Shown here piece after piece: positions 44,763-54,709 of a stretch of 64,000 bases of DNA. The stretch is taken from the NCBI GenBank assembly GCA_029246705.1, contig JAQWMQ010000024.1, forward strand, positions 62,001 through 126,000, read 5' to 3'. Under the pieces are notes generated by a model that was given only the letters and a program-made list of their open reading frames with translations, made no database searches and had not been told where the DNA came from. The translations under genes and the position numbers were made by a program. Source of the DNA: Phycisphaerales bacterium. Lineage in GTDB: Bacteria > Planctomycetota > Phycisphaerae > Phycisphaerales > SM1A02. Each line of letters opens with the position of its first letter. Within the stretch, counting starts at the first letter, position 1.

Positions 44763-45584
44763 ATGACACCAGCTCCACGTGCTGCATTCAATCATTTCTG
44801 CCTGACATCCAGGTTGATCGGTGTGGTTCTGCTGTGTGGAGTGGCATCAATCGCCAGCGGACAGGAGACGCCGCCGGCCAAACCGGTCAAGCCTGTTCCG
44901 ACGACATCCTTCGATGATCGGTCTCGAAGTCTCCGTCTGCCATCGAAGGCAAGTGCTCGAAACAGCATGTCCCACCGCTGGCGAAACCCTTCTCCGGCCG
45001 ACATCAAGCTCTTCATGCTGGTCGCGGGTGACATCAATCCGGACTGGCGGGATTCCCTGACCGCGCTCCAGGTCGATGATCCGGAGGCCTTCATCACGGC
45101 AATCACGGCAAACGGCCGCAAGCTCTGGCAGCTCGTCGCGCTTCGAGAACAGAAGCCTGTTCTGTACGAGCTCCGCATGGAGGAGATCAAGGGCCGCGAA
45201 AAATTGAAAGCACTGGGGCAGGAGTACCGCACGGCACTCCTGGAAGGATGGAGCGCCGAACTGGTGTCGGTGCTGTTCGCCAAGATCGAGGAAACAGCCA
45301 GGAACCAGATCGACATTCAGATGCGGGTTCGCGGTGAGGAACTCGCCGCAATGGCTGAGGCGCTCGAGCAGCTGCGAAACGAACTCCTGGCCGAGGCCAC
45401 CGACCGGGTCACGCGTACCCAGCAGCTGGTGGAGCTGATCACTGCGCCACCTCCGGACATCGATACCAGCACTCCGCTGAGCTCGTCAACGCACAAGAGA
45501 CCGGGGACCGGTGGGCAAACTGATGCTTCCGATGCTGGCGGCGATGATGCCACGCCGGATTCGGCTGAATCGCCCCTGGGCTGA
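44763..45584 (+). CDS. Secreted coiled-coil protein behind the ECF sigma gene
   Basis: This 273-residue protein has a Sec signal peptide with a likely cut after ASG (about residue 33). A helical region (about 80-230), rich in Glu, Leu, Arg and Gln, looks like a coiled coil of the kind seen in periplasmic sensors or chaperones; the last 45 residues are Ser/Thr/Gly/Asp-rich. No named family is recognised. Its position as third gene after the sigma and the membrane protein suggests an envelope-sensing unit. Confidence 0.65.
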   Translation: MTPAPRAAFNHFCLTSRLIGVVLLCGVASIASGQETPPAKPVKPVPTTSFDDRSRSLRLPSKASARNSMSHRWRNPSPADIKLFMLVAGDINPDWRDSLTALQVDDPEAFITAITANGRKLWQLVALREQKPVLYELRMEEIKGREKLKALGQEYRTALLEGWSAELVSVLFAKIEETARNQIDIQMRVRGEELAAMAEALEQLRNELLAEATDRVTRTQQLVELITAPPPDIDTSTPLSSSTHKRPGTGGQTDASDAGGDDATPDSAESPLG

Positions 45585-45637
45585 CTCGAGCACGCCGGCG
45601 TCCGTTTGAGCACCCGAAACTCGATTACGATCTGGTC

Positions 45638-46639
45638 ATGACCGTCATCTCCGATCGAACCAGTCGACCACTTCGTGGCATCAATGCCGGTTGGTTTGGT
45701 CTGGTCCTGCTGATCCTCGTCACGGGCAGCACGCTCGTATCCATTCCATGGACTTTTGGTTCGGTCGATGTAAATGGGCTCACACGACTGCGTTTCGAGG
45801 CGGCAAACCTCGAACTTGCGATGCTCCCCCCGAGCTGGTGGGCCACCAGTCCCGAAGATCTGGAGCGAATCGATCAGCAGCTCGCGGCAGGCGCCTATGT
45901 TCCCAATCGGCTCCTCGGCACCGATCGCATGGGACGGGACTTCCTGGCTCGTTGCCTCGCCGGTGGCGGTATCAGCCTGGCCATCGGATTTGCCGCGGCC
46001 CTGATCGCGGTGGTGATCGGAACCCTCTACGGAGCCTTCGCCGGCTGGCGAGGAGGGCGCACCGATGCCCTGTTGATGCGGTTGATCGACATCCTCTTCG
46101 GGTTGCCCTACATCCTGCTGGTGGTGCTTCTGGCCGTTGCCGTCGATGGTCTCCTGCAGCGCGAGGGTGCGGATCTCAGCAGCGGATTCCGACAGTTGGT
46201 GAATGTGCTGACGCTCCTGGTGGCGATCGGTGGAGTCAGTTGGCTTGCCATGGCCAGGGTCATCCGAGGCCAGGTACTCAGCCTCCGGGAACAGCCCTTC
46301 ATGGAGGCTGCTCGGGCGGGTGGCGTACCGGCGAGTCGGCAGTTTCTGCGCCATCTGCTCCCCAATCTGATGGGGCCCATCATCGTTTACGCGACCCTGG
46401 CGGTGCCAGCAGCGATTCTCTCGGAGAGTTTCTTGAGTTTTCTGGGGATCGGCGTCCAGGAGCCTCTGCCGAGCTGGGGCAACCTGGCCGCGAACGGATT
46501 GAGCGAGCTCAACACGGTGAAAAGTCGCTGGTGGCTCCTTCTCTGGCCCTGTGTTCTGATTGGGACGACCCTCCTGGCCCTCAACTTCTTCGGGGACCAT
46601 CTGAAGGAGCGGTTTGATCCCGTTCGTGTGAAGCCTTAG
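45638..46639 (+). CDS. Peptide-type ABC transporter permease, normal size (OppC/DppC)
   Basis: This 333-residue permease has an N-terminal helix (about 20-38), a soluble loop, then the DppC core: GTDRMGRDFLARCL, YGAFAGWRGGRTDALLMRLIDILF and the coupling segment EAARAGGVPASRQFLRHLLPN, ending with SFLGIGVQEPLPSWGNL. It is of standard length, unlike the second C-type permease in this cluster. It heads the transporter genes and is probably a second C subunit. Confidence 0.92.
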   Translation: MTVISDRTSRPLRGINAGWFGLVLLILVTGSTLVSIPWTFGSVDVNGLTRLRFEAANLELAMLPPSWWATSPEDLERIDQQLAAGAYVPNRLLGTDRMGRDFLARCLAGGGISLAIGFAAALIAVVIGTLYGAFAGWRGGRTDALLMRLIDILFGLPYILLVVLLAVAVDGLLQREGADLSSGFRQLVNVLTLLVAIGGVSWLAMARVIRGQVLSLREQPFMEAARAGGVPASRQFLRHLLPNLMGPIIVYATLAVPAAILSESFLSFLGIGVQEPLPSWGNLAANGLSELNTVKSRWWLLLWPCVLIGTTLLALNFFGDHLKERFDPVRVKP

Positions 46640-46705
46640 CCTGTTCTCTCTTGTCCGGGGATCTGATGATCAAGAACGGCTCACGAAGCCGGTCTGGAAG
46701 GCGAT

Positions 46706-48760
46706 ATGCAGAATCGATTCGGGTTCAAAGACGGTCTCTTCTTCGTGCTCCTCATCCTCATCGGCGTGCTCATCGTCGTTGGCATGTACGGGAACGATCG
46801 AGTTTTCTCCAAGCTTCAGGCGGTCGATGACAAGATCGGCGAGCTCGAAGGTGCGATGGCCTCGGCCCAGCAGGGGGGCGCTTCAACCGACGTCGAAGGA
46901 CTTCGTGCCGAGCTCAACGGCATCCGCGAGGCGATCGCCTCGCGTCCGATCACGGTCAACGTGACCGGAATGACTGGGAGTGGAGCAACCTCCGCACCGA
47001 CGGTCACTCCGTCGACGACGCCGGATCAGGCTCCGGTGGTCACCAAGGCGCCAACTTCCACCACCGAGGAAGCCGCCAGCAAGGACGCCTGGGCTCGACC
47101 CGGCTACGCGATCGCCCGGCAGAAGCCCTGGAGCTTCTCCAGCAACCCCGAGGACGTGCCCGGCTTCGAGACCGGAGGTGAATTCACCGAGATCATCGGT
47201 GCCCAACCGCCCCGTATCACGCCCTATCTCTCCAGCGACGTCTACGGACGCCGGGTGATCGATCAGGTGATGGAACCCCTGGGAGCCTACGACCCCGAGA
47301 CCCTTGAGATCCGTGGTGTCCTGGCCGATGCCTGGCAGCTTGATCCCGACGGGCTCTGGCTGCGGGTCCACATCAACCCTGCGGCTCGATTCAGTGACGG
47401 CATGCCCGTGACCTCCGAGGACGTGCGCTGGACGATCGAGGACTTCATCAAGAACGAGCGCATCGAGGCCGAACGCTCCCGTTCCACCCTTGAGATGATC
47501 GAGAAGGTCGATGTCATCGACAAGCACACCGCGGAGTTCGTCTTCAACAAGTCGGTCTTCACCAACCTCGACTACACCCTCGGCATCTACGTGCTGCCAA
47601 AGCACTTCTATGGAAGCCTCGAGGAATCGACCATCAACCAGTCGACCGGGCTGCTGATGGGTTCGGGGCCCTTCCGCCTCGAGACGATCAATCCCGATGA
47701 TCAATGGTCTCCGGGCGAGGACATCAAGATCGTCCGCAATGCACGGTACTGGGGGGCTGAAAGTGCTCCGCTGGACAGCATGCGATTCAAGGTCATCAAG
47801 GAAGCCACCGCGGGACTGGTCGGGTATCGAAACGGTGATGGCGACATGATGACGCCATCCTCCACCCAGTACGACGAGCTTCGTTCCGACACCGACTTTC
47901 TCGTTGAAAACGCCATCTACAAGTGGGTCAACATGAGATCCGGGTACTCCTTCATCGGCTGGCAGTGCGGCCGGCGAGGAGCAACGCCTGATGGCAAGTG
48001 GACGCCCTTCCATGACAAGCGGGTTCGTCGTGCGATGACCATGGCCCTCAATCGCGAGGAAATGATCCGCGACATCTGGGCAGGCGTGGGAGTCGTCTCC
48101 TCCGGTCCCAACAGCCCCAGCTCACCCTCATCCAACCCCGCGATCTCGCCCTGGCCCTACGACCTCGCCGGTGCACGTGCCCTGCTCAAGGAAGCTGGGT
48201 GGGAGGATGCCGACGGAGACGGCATTCTGGAATACCAGAAGGACGACGAGTTCTTCGCGAAGGGCACCCCGTTCAAGTTCGAATTCACGATCACCAACAG
48301 TGGTGAGACTTCAGAGCGGATCATCAGTTACCTGGTGAGTCAGTGCGAGGAGGTCGGGATCACCTGCGAGCCGCGGGTGGTGGACTGGTCCTTCTACTCG
48401 GACATGCTCAAGCGACGCGACTTCGACTCGATGATCATGGCCTGGAGCGCGAGCGCCCCTGAATCCGACCCCCGTCAGATCTGGCACCGATCTTCGATCC
48501 AGGACCAGGGTGACAACTTCATCCAGTGGGACAACGTCGATGCCAGTGGTCTGATCGACAAGGGTCGCACCACCATGGATCGCGAGGAACGCATGCTGGT
48601 CTGGCATGACTTCCATGCCGCGGTCCACGAGGACCAGCCCTACACCTTCCTCAGGGTCTCGCCCTGGATCAGGATGATCAAGCGTGATGTGGGTAACGTG
48701 CAGACCTACCCCGCGGGCCTGTCCCCCGGTGAATTCTTCCGTCTTCCCTCATCGAACTGA
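46706..48760 (+). CDS. Peptide-type ABC transporter substrate-binding protein, membrane-anchored
   Basis: This 684-residue protein is a SBP_bac_5 family (OppA/DppA) binding protein from about residue 140 on, with RVIDQVMEPLG, LADAWQLDPDGLWLRVHINPAARFSDGMPVTSEDVRWTI and RRAMTMALNREEMI. It lacks a cleavable lipobox: instead a membrane helix (about 10-27) is followed by a coiled coil (about 30-80) and a Thr/Pro linker (about 95-130). The binding domain would therefore stand off the inner membrane on a stalk. It sits between two permease genes. Confidence 0.9.
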   Translation: MQNRFGFKDGLFFVLLILIGVLIVVGMYGNDRVFSKLQAVDDKIGELEGAMASAQQGGASTDVEGLRAELNGIREAIASRPITVNVTGMTGSGATSAPTVTPSTTPDQAPVVTKAPTSTTEEAASKDAWARPGYAIARQKPWSFSSNPEDVPGFETGGEFTEIIGAQPPRITPYLSSDVYGRRVIDQVMEPLGAYDPETLEIRGVLADAWQLDPDGLWLRVHINPAARFSDGMPVTSEDVRWTIEDFIKNERIEAERSRSTLEMIEKVDVIDKHTAEFVFNKSVFTNLDYTLGIYVLPKHFYGSLEESTINQSTGLLMGSGPFRLETINPDDQWSPGEDIKIVRNARYWGAESAPLDSMRFKVIKEATAGLVGYRNGDGDMMTPSSTQYDELRSDTDFLVENAIYKWVNMRSGYSFIGWQCGRRGATPDGKWTPFHDKRVRRAMTMALNREEMIRDIWAGVGVVSSGPNSPSSPSSNPAISPWPYDLAGARALLKEAGWEDADGDGILEYQKDDEFFAKGTPFKFEFTITNSGETSERIISYLVSQCEEVGITCEPRVVDWSFYSDMLKRRDFDSMIMAWSASAPESDPRQIWHRSSIQDQGDNFIQWDNVDASGLIDKGRTTMDREERMLVWHDFHAAVHEDQPYTFLRVSPWIRMIKRDVGNVQTYPAGLSPGEFFRLPSSN

Positions 48761-48802
48761 TGTGCGTCCTGTCGAGCTTGCTCCGAGGATCCGACTGAAC
48801 TC

Positions 48803-50524
48803 ATGCTTGGATACATCGTTCGAAGACTGTTCCTGATGATTCCGACCCTGTTCGGAATCACCTTTCTCGTATTCATGCTTCTGGCATTGTCTCCGGGCGG
48901 AATCGGCGCATCTCTTCGGGCTGCCGGCGGTGAAGTCGATGCTGACAGCAAGGCCAGTCTGCAGATGCTCTACATCGAGGACCGCTACGGACTCGATGAC
49001 CATCCCGTGGTCCAGTACTTCCGGTGGCTTGGTCGCATCTCCCCGGTGAAGTTCGGTCAACGTGCTCTGCGAAACTACGCCAGCGACCTCGAAGAGCCGC
49101 CACGCAAGGTCAAGCCGCTTCCGATGGACATGGCGTATTTCGGGGTTCCCGGCGAAGTCTCCCCGGATAGTGCCGACGAGATCGCGAAGCGCAACCGCGT
49201 CATCGCGGATGACGAGACTGCGGCTCGGGTTGCTGCGGTCGAGGCCTCGATGGCGCTTGCCAAGGAGCGCGAGGCCAAGGGGCTCTCGGTCGGAAATGAC
49301 CCTGCAGCCATCCCCGAATACAAGGACGCCAACAAGGCCTACCTGCGCGCACGGGCTCAGTACCTCTTCGCCACCAGGGCGCTGAATGGTGCGATCTCCC
49401 GTTACGCGGTTGCCGACACCCAGCGACTCTTGAAGGCAGAACAGCAACGACTTGTCGCCGAGGGCGTCTCGCCCGACATCGCCGAGCGTGAAGCCGCCGG
49501 TTCGGTGGCTTCGACGTTTTCCGCGGTGGTCGGCAAGAACAACACGATCGACTTCGGCATGCTCAAGGAACTGACTCCCGACATCACTGTTCCCGAATGG
49601 GAAGCGGTTCGCGAGTCCGCCACCGATACCGTTCAAAAACAGGCCGAAGCCACTGCTGCCCTGGCGCGTATTCGCTCGTCCTTCGATCGAGGCCCGTACC
49701 CCCTGGCCGGCGTCGGCTTCGGAAACACCGTGAGCTTCGACTGGCCTGACTTCGGCAAGAGTTTCTCGATCGGGCGACCGGTTCTGGACCTGATCGCCGA
49801 GGCCCTGCCCGTGACCCTGCTGTTGAACCTGCTTGCCATTCCCCTCATCTACCTGGTCGCCGTTCCCTTCGGCATCCACGCTGCATCGCGACACAATCGA
49901 CTCTTCGACAAGGTTTCCGGAACCATCTTCGTGATGTTCTGGTCGATCCCCGTGGTCTGGGCCGGAGTGCTGGCCATCGGGTTCCTGGCCGACAAGGAAT
50001 ACCTCGGTCTCTTCCCGGCATCAGGACTCCACTCGAACAATGCCGATGACATGCCCTACCTGCCCACCTGGGTGGGGGGGACCTTCGAGGCCGGGTATCT
50101 GCTGGATCTGCTCTGGCACGTCGTGTTGCCGGTCATGTGCCTGGTCTACGGTGGCTTTGCCGTGCTTGCAAAGCAGACGCGTGCCGCGATGCTCGACAAC
50201 TACACGATGGACTTCGTCCGTACTGCGCGAGCCAAGGGCGTTTCCAACCATGACGTCCAGTGGTATCACGTCTTCCGCAACAGCCTGCTCCCGATCATCA
50301 CGATCTTCGTGCTGGTCTTCCCGGCGATGCTCGCCGGGTCCGTCGTGGTCGAGCGCATCTTCTCCATTCCCGGGATGGGTTCACTCATCCTGGAGGCGAT
50401 CTTCAACATGGACCGTGACGTGGTCCTCGCCAACGTCTTCATCATCGCGGTGTTGAACCTCATCGCCCTGCTTCTTGCCGACATCCTCTACGCCATGGCC
50501 GACCCACGGGTCACCTACGATTGA
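48803..50524 (+). CDS. Peptide-type ABC transporter permease with large insertion (OppB/DppB)
   Basis: This 573-residue protein has the OppB start MLGYIVRRLFLMIPTLFGITFLVF and, from about residue 325, the OppB core (ALPVTLLLNLLAIPLIYLVAVPFGIHAA, then RTARAKGVSNHDVQWYHVFRNSLLPI and FSIPGMGSLILEAI). Between them is an insertion of about 240 residues, helical and Ala/Glu-rich, where the usual 310-340 residue protein has a short periplasmic loop. By topology the insert faces the periplasm. The ATPase coupling motif is intact. The gene begins 42 bases after the binding protein. Confidence 0.92.
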   Translation: MLGYIVRRLFLMIPTLFGITFLVFMLLALSPGGIGASLRAAGGEVDADSKASLQMLYIEDRYGLDDHPVVQYFRWLGRISPVKFGQRALRNYASDLEEPPRKVKPLPMDMAYFGVPGEVSPDSADEIAKRNRVIADDETAARVAAVEASMALAKEREAKGLSVGNDPAAIPEYKDANKAYLRARAQYLFATRALNGAISRYAVADTQRLLKAEQQRLVAEGVSPDIAEREAAGSVASTFSAVVGKNNTIDFGMLKELTPDITVPEWEAVRESATDTVQKQAEATAALARIRSSFDRGPYPLAGVGFGNTVSFDWPDFGKSFSIGRPVLDLIAEALPVTLLLNLLAIPLIYLVAVPFGIHAASRHNRLFDKVSGTIFVMFWSIPVVWAGVLAIGFLADKEYLGLFPASGLHSNNADDMPYLPTWVGGTFEAGYLLDLLWHVVLPVMCLVYGGFAVLAKQTRAAMLDNYTMDFVRTARAKGVSNHDVQWYHVFRNSLLPIITIFVLVFPAMLAGSVVVERIFSIPGMGSLILEAIFNMDRDVVLANVFIIAVLNLIALLLADILYAMADPRVTYD

Positions 50525-50540
50525 TCGAGAACGATTTCGA

Positions 50541-52517
50541 ATGAGTACCAAGGACCAGAAAGGCCCCGAGACGATCTCCGGCATCGACGTGATGCGAGGA
50601 GTCGGTGTGGAACGGGCACGTCCGTTCTGGGCCGATGCATGGCATCGAGTCGTGATACGCCGAGGTGCCCAGTTCGGACTGGTCTGGATCGGCATCATCG
50701 GTTTCTTCGCGATCTTCGCTCCCGTCATCGCGAATGGACTTCCCTTGATTTCCCGTGAAATCGGGCCCGATGGTTCGGTGGTGTCCAGTTACTCGCCTCT
50801 CTGGCTTTCCCTGACCGCCACCGACATCCTGTTACTGCTTGGCGGTGTCCTCGGGCCGATCCTCTTCCTGATACCGATGGGTGTGACTCGCCAGCTCAAG
50901 CTTGGTTGGATCTGCTCGGCGGCACTTCTCTGTGGTCTCATCGTGGTGCTCATCGCCACGCTTCGCTACGCCCTCGTCGGTGGTGACGTCACCATCTGGG
51001 CGCAGTCCGTTTGGTTCAAGTGGACGATCTGTCTCGGCAGCGCCCTGACGATCGCACTGCTTTTCTTCTGGTTGCCCACGTTCAAGTCCATGCTTCCGCG
51101 CATCGCCTTCGCGATCCTGATCTCGCTCCTCGCAGGACTGATCTCCGCCGACCGGTGGTCCGAACCCGTCCTGACGCCGGAACGTTTCATCCGCGGACAG
51201 GAGGAAGGCAAGCTCCAGAACACCTACACGATCATCCCGTGGTCGCCGACCCAGTCCCGTGCCGTCTTCTATTCCAGGAAGCCGGTCCGTACTGCTGCTG
51301 ATGCCTATCGCACCCAGGCCGAGAATCGCATCGATGACGGCGTGGCCTACTACGCCCGAGCGGTGATCTTCAACCTGAAGTCCGTCGAAGGTGAACTCCC
51401 TCTTCGCAACAAGACCGTCCTGGTCCAGGAAGACGGGAAGCCGGTTCTCGTTCAGCAGATCTTGGTCGACTTCCTGACCCGGGGGAGCACTGAAGGCCTG
51501 AAGAAGACCGAGATCGAGCTCCTGCTGGACGAAGCCGACACCGACTACATCAGCGTCATGGCAGAGGCCGGCGTCTCCAAGGACTACTTGAGTACCTTCG
51601 AGCAACTTGCGAAGGACATGAAGGCGTACTCCCAGGCGATGTACGACACCAACGTCGAAGCTGGCAATGCCGCTGCCGTTCGCTGCATCGAGATCGTGGC
51701 CGATCTTGAGCCGGCGAACCGAAACTCTCGAATCACGATCGCGGATGCAGGTGAGGAACTGATCAAGTCCATCGATCAGCGCGTGGAATACGTCGTCAAG
51801 GCCAACCAGGTCGCGGAAACCTCCTACGGCAGTCGGGATTTCATCCTCGGTACCGATCCGATCGGCCGGGACGTGATGAGCCAGATGCTCCACGCTTGCC
51901 GCCTCTCGATCTCCATCGGCCTGGTCTCCACCGGCTTGTCGGTCCTGATCGGAATCATCGTCGGTTCCTTGATGGGGTACTTCGGCGGTTGGGTCGACCT
52001 GGTGCTCTCTCGCATCGTCGAGATCTTCATGGCGATTCCGGTGCTGTTCCTCCTGATCGTCGCGGCTTCGGTGCTCCCACGAAACACCTACGTGATGATG
52101 GTGATCATCGGTTGCGTGACCTGGACCGGTTCGGCACGATTCATCCGGGCTGAATTCCTCAAGCTTCGCAACCAGGACTTCGTCCAGAGTTGTCGTGCGG
52201 TGGGTCTGCCACTGCACTCGACCCTCTTCCGACACATGCTGCCCAACGGGGTCACGCCGGTGCTGGTTCAGGCATCATTCGGCGTCGCTGCTGCGATCAT
52301 CGCCGAGGCGACCCTCAGCTACCTCGGCCTCGGCCCCTATGGACAGTCATCCTGGGGCAAGCTTCTGGCACTCACCACGGGTGAGACCGGTGTCTTCCTC
52401 TGGTGGATGGCGGTGTTCCCCGGAGCGGCCATCTTCCTGACCGTTCTGGCCTACAACGTGTTGGGCGAGAATTTCCGAGATGCCATTGATCCGAAGATGC
52501 GGAAGGCGGCACACTGA
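50541..52517 (+). CDS. Peptide-type ABC transporter permease with large insertion (OppC/DppC)
   Basis: This 658-residue protein is twice the normal DppC length of about 300. After an N-terminal helix (about 48-70) come four extra hydrophobic segments (about 95-200) and a soluble stretch of about 220 residues. The DppC core starts near residue 435 with [24 protein letters not shown] and contains [23 protein letters not shown] and [28 protein letters not shown]. Translation starts at 50541; an open frame a little upstream overlaps oppB. Its stop overlaps the ATPase start. Confidence 0.92.
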   Translation: MSTKDQKGPETISGIDVMRGVGVERARPFWADAWHRVVIRRGAQFGLVWIGIIGFFAIFAPVIANGLPLISREIGPDGSVVSSYSPLWLSLTATDILLLLGGVLGPILFLIPMGVTRQLKLGWICSAALLCGLIVVLIATLRYALVGGDVTIWAQSVWFKWTICLGSALTIALLFFWLPTFKSMLPRIAFAILISLLAGLISADRWSEPVLTPERFIRGQEEGKLQNTYTIIPWSPTQSRAVFYSRKPVRTAADAYRTQAENRIDDGVAYYARAVIFNLKSVEGELPLRNKTVLVQEDGKPVLVQQILVDFLTRGSTEGLKKTEIELLLDEADTDYISVMAEAGVSKDYLSTFEQLAKDMKAYSQAMYDTNVEAGNAAAVRCIEIVADLEPANRNSRITIADAGEELIKSIDQRVEYVVKANQVAETSYGSRDFILGTDPIGRDVMSQMLHACRLSISIGLVSTGLSVLIGIIVGSLMGYFGGWVDLVLSRIVEIFMAIPVLFLLIVAASVLPRNTYVMMVIIGCVTWTGSARFIRAEFLKLRNQDFVQSCRAVGLPLHSTLFRHMLPNGVTPVLVQASFGVAAAIIAEATLSYLGLGPYGQSSWGKLLALTTGETGVFLWWMAVFPGAAIFLTVLAYNVLGENFRDAIDPKMRKAAH

Positions 52518-53629
52518 TGGCACCGTCCAAGGACAACACTCCACTGGATCCTGCCGTCCCGCTTCTTGAAGTCAGGGATCTTGCGGTTTCCTTCTCGAAC
52601 CCTTCCTCGCCCTCCAGCCCCAGAGTGCAGGCGGTTGCCGGCGTGAACATGACGGTCTACCCGCGCCAGACGTTGGCGGTGGTAGGGGAGTCAGGTTGTG
52701 GCAAGAGCGTGACCGCCATGAGCACGATGCAGCTCGTGCCACGCCCGCCCGGGCGTTTCGACAGCGGTCAGGCGCTCTTCCGCGGCGAGAATGTCCTGGA
52801 GTTCGACGAAAAGCGCATACGTGCTCTGCGTGGCAACGACATCGCGATGATCTTCCAGGAACCGATGACCTCGCTGAACCCGGTGTACTCCATCGGTGAC
52901 CAGATCCTCGAGGCGATCCTGCTCCATCAGAATGTCAATGCCGAAGAAGCCACCCAGATCGCGATCAAGGCGATGGATGATGTGGGCATTCCCGATCCCG
53001 AGCAGCGGCTCAAGGCCTATCCCCACCAGTTTTCCGGCGGGATGAGGCAGCGAGTCATGATCGCGATGGCGCTTGCGTGCCAGCCGAAGCTTCTTCTGGC
53101 CGACGAGCCGACCACCGCGCTTGATGTGACGATCCAGGCGCAGATCCTCGAACTGCTTCGGGATCTGCAGCGCACGCAGAACATGGGAATCATGTTGATC
53201 ACCCACAACCTCGGTGTCGTCGCTGAAAACGCCGACGTCGTATGTGTCATGTTCGCAGGCAGGGTCGTGGAATACGCGAATGTCTTCGAACTCTTCGACA
53301 ACCCCCTGCATCCCTACACAAGAGGCCTGTTCCGTTCGATCCCGATGCTTCGCGACATCAAGCATCGCCTCACCACGGTCGAGGAAGTGGTCGAAAATCC
53401 AGCCGAGTTCGTGAAGCTCGATGGTTTCGAGAAGGGGATCGTTCCCTGGTGGCCCGACCCTCCCAAGGGAGTCAAGCCCGAGCTGGCCGACCCCGCGGAT
53501 GAACACGTGCTGCATGAGATCTCCCCCAATCGGTGGGTCGGGGTGTTCCGAAGTGAGTTCGCCGCCAGTCATCCCAGCCGAGTTCCAGATCTTCAGTACC
53601 GTCGCGAAGATCTTGAAGTGGGGCTCTGA
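52517..53629 (+). CDS. Peptide-type ABC transporter ATP-binding protein (OppD/DppD)
   Basis: This 370-residue ATPase has Walker A GESGCGKS (about 56-63), a Q loop, the signature [15 protein letters not shown] and Walker [13 protein letters not shown]. The C-terminal oligopeptide-transporter extension is present ([13 protein letters not shown]) but lacks the usual cysteine motif for an iron-sulfur cluster. Start and stop overlap with oppC in TGATG. The second ATPase (OppF/DppF) that normally follows is missing; the next gene is a peroxiredoxin. Confidence 0.95.
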   Translation: MAPSKDNTPLDPAVPLLEVRDLAVSFSNPSSPSSPRVQAVAGVNMTVYPRQTLAVVGESGCGKSVTAMSTMQLVPRPPGRFDSGQALFRGENVLEFDEKRIRALRGNDIAMIFQEPMTSLNPVYSIGDQILEAILLHQNVNAEEATQIAIKAMDDVGIPDPEQRLKAYPHQFSGGMRQRVMIAMALACQPKLLLADEPTTALDVTIQAQILELLRDLQRTQNMGIMLITHNLGVVAENADVVCVMFAGRVVEYANVFELFDNPLHPYTRGLFRSIPMLRDIKHRLTTVEEVVENPAEFVKLDGFEKGIVPWWPDPPKGVKPELADPADEHVLHEISPNRWVGVFRSEFAASHPSRVPDLQYRREDLEVGL

Positions 53630-53631
53630 AG

Positions 53632-54114
53632 ATGCCACTGATCGAAGTCGGACGCAAGGCACCTGCATTCAAGCTCAATGATGCGAAAGGCGATGCTCAT
53701 TCGCTCAAGGATCTTGCCGGCAAGGCAGTGGTGCTCTATTTCTATCCCAAGGACGACACATCCGGCTGCACCAAGCAGGCCTGTGAATTCCGTGATGAGA
53801 AGGCGCGCTTCACCCGGGCCAAGGCTGTGGTGCTTGGGGTCAGTCCTGATGACGAAAAGAGCCACGGCAAGTTCATCGACAAGCATGACCTGAACTTCAC
53901 CCTGCTGGCGGACCCCAAGGATTCCAAGGGAGACCCCCGGGTCTGCGAGAAGTACGGGGTGTGGCAGGAGAAGTCGATGTACGGTCGAAAGTACATGGGG
54001 GTGGTTCGAACGACCTACCTGATCGACCCCGCCGGAAAAGTGGTACGCCGGTGGGACAAGGTCAAGGTGACTGACCACGCCCAGGAAGTTCTGGATGCCG
54101 TAAAGGCCCTCTGA
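53632..54114 (+). CDS. bcp: Thiol peroxidase Bcp (peroxiredoxin Q)
   Basis: This 160-residue protein reduces hydroperoxides with thioredoxin. It has [19 protein letters not shown] with a peroxidatic Cys at 46 and a resolving Cys at 51, the two-cysteine Bcp pattern, and [12 protein letters not shown] in the C-terminal half. The length fits the family. It begins two bases after the oppD stop, so it may be read with the transporter. Confidence 0.95.
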   Translation: MPLIEVGRKAPAFKLNDAKGDAHSLKDLAGKAVVLYFYPKDDTSGCTKQACEFRDEKARFTRAKAVVLGVSPDDEKSHGKFIDKHDLNFTLLADPKDSKGDPRVCEKYGVWQEKSMYGRKYMGVVRTTYLIDPAGKVVRRWDKVKVTDHAQEVLDAVKAL

Positions 54115-54202
54115 CCGTCGGTCCGAGCCGTCCGGGCTGAACACAAGTGAACTCTCGTTTGGATGGTTTGTCCTGCTCCTGCCGAGCGCTACACTGTCAT
54201 CC

Positions 54203-54649
54203 ATGGAAACCGTTCAGTTCTGCTTCCAGCGTCTTTCACCACTCGCGACCCTGCCGCACTACCAGACCGAACATGCCGCAGGCATGGATCTGCATGCGGC
54301 TCTCGAGACCGGGGTCGAGGTCCAGCCCGGCGACATCGAGCTGGTTCCCTGTGGCTTCGCCATGGCCATTCCTCCGGGGTTCGAGGCTCAGGTCCGCCCC
54401 AGGAGCGGTCTTTCGACCAAGCACGGAATCTCGATGCCGAATGCTCCAGGAACGATCGATGCCGACTATCGGGGTGAGGTCAGGATTCCCCTGATCAACC
54501 TGGGCCGACTGCCCTTCATGGTCGAACCAGGCATGCGAATAGCTCAAATGGTCATCTGCCCGGTGATTCGGGCGGAGATCGAGGAGGTCGACTCCCTCGA
54601 AGAGACCATGCGTGGGGCGGGCGGATTCGGATCCACGGGTACCGCCTGA
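54203..54649 (+). CDS. dut: Deoxyuridine 5'-triphosphate nucleotidohydrolase (dUTPase)
   Basis: This 148-residue trimeric enzyme hydrolyses dUTP to dUMP, keeping uracil out of DNA. All five motifs are present: [42 protein letters not shown] and [10 protein letters not shown]. It is of normal length. A short gap of 88 bases separates it from bcp. Confidence 0.97.
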   Translation: METVQFCFQRLSPLATLPHYQTEHAAGMDLHAALETGVEVQPGDIELVPCGFAMAIPPGFEAQVRPRSGLSTKHGISMPNAPGTIDADYRGEVRIPLINLGRLPFMVEPGMRIAQMVICPVIRAEIEEVDSLEETMRGAGGFGSTGTA

Positions 54650-54709
54650 GCCATTGGTTGGGGTATCATGTTCCTCTTGTCCTGACCTTGATACCGGAGT
54701 GATTTCGTC

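Noticed and set aside
45317-46600. 427-codon minus-strand frame opposite the first transporter permease
   Set aside because: Charged low-complexity translation; the plus strand encodes a clear DppC protein.
48749-49894. Minus-strand frame opposite the enlarged OppB insertion
   Set aside because: I checked whether the insertion might really be a gene on the other strand. The plus strand is one uninterrupted frame from the OppB start to its core, so the insertion is real coding sequence.
50832-52235. 467-codon minus-strand frame opposite the enlarged OppC
   Set aside because: It is rich in Asp, Glu, His and Arg without a fold; the plus strand keeps DppC motifs on the same frame throughout.
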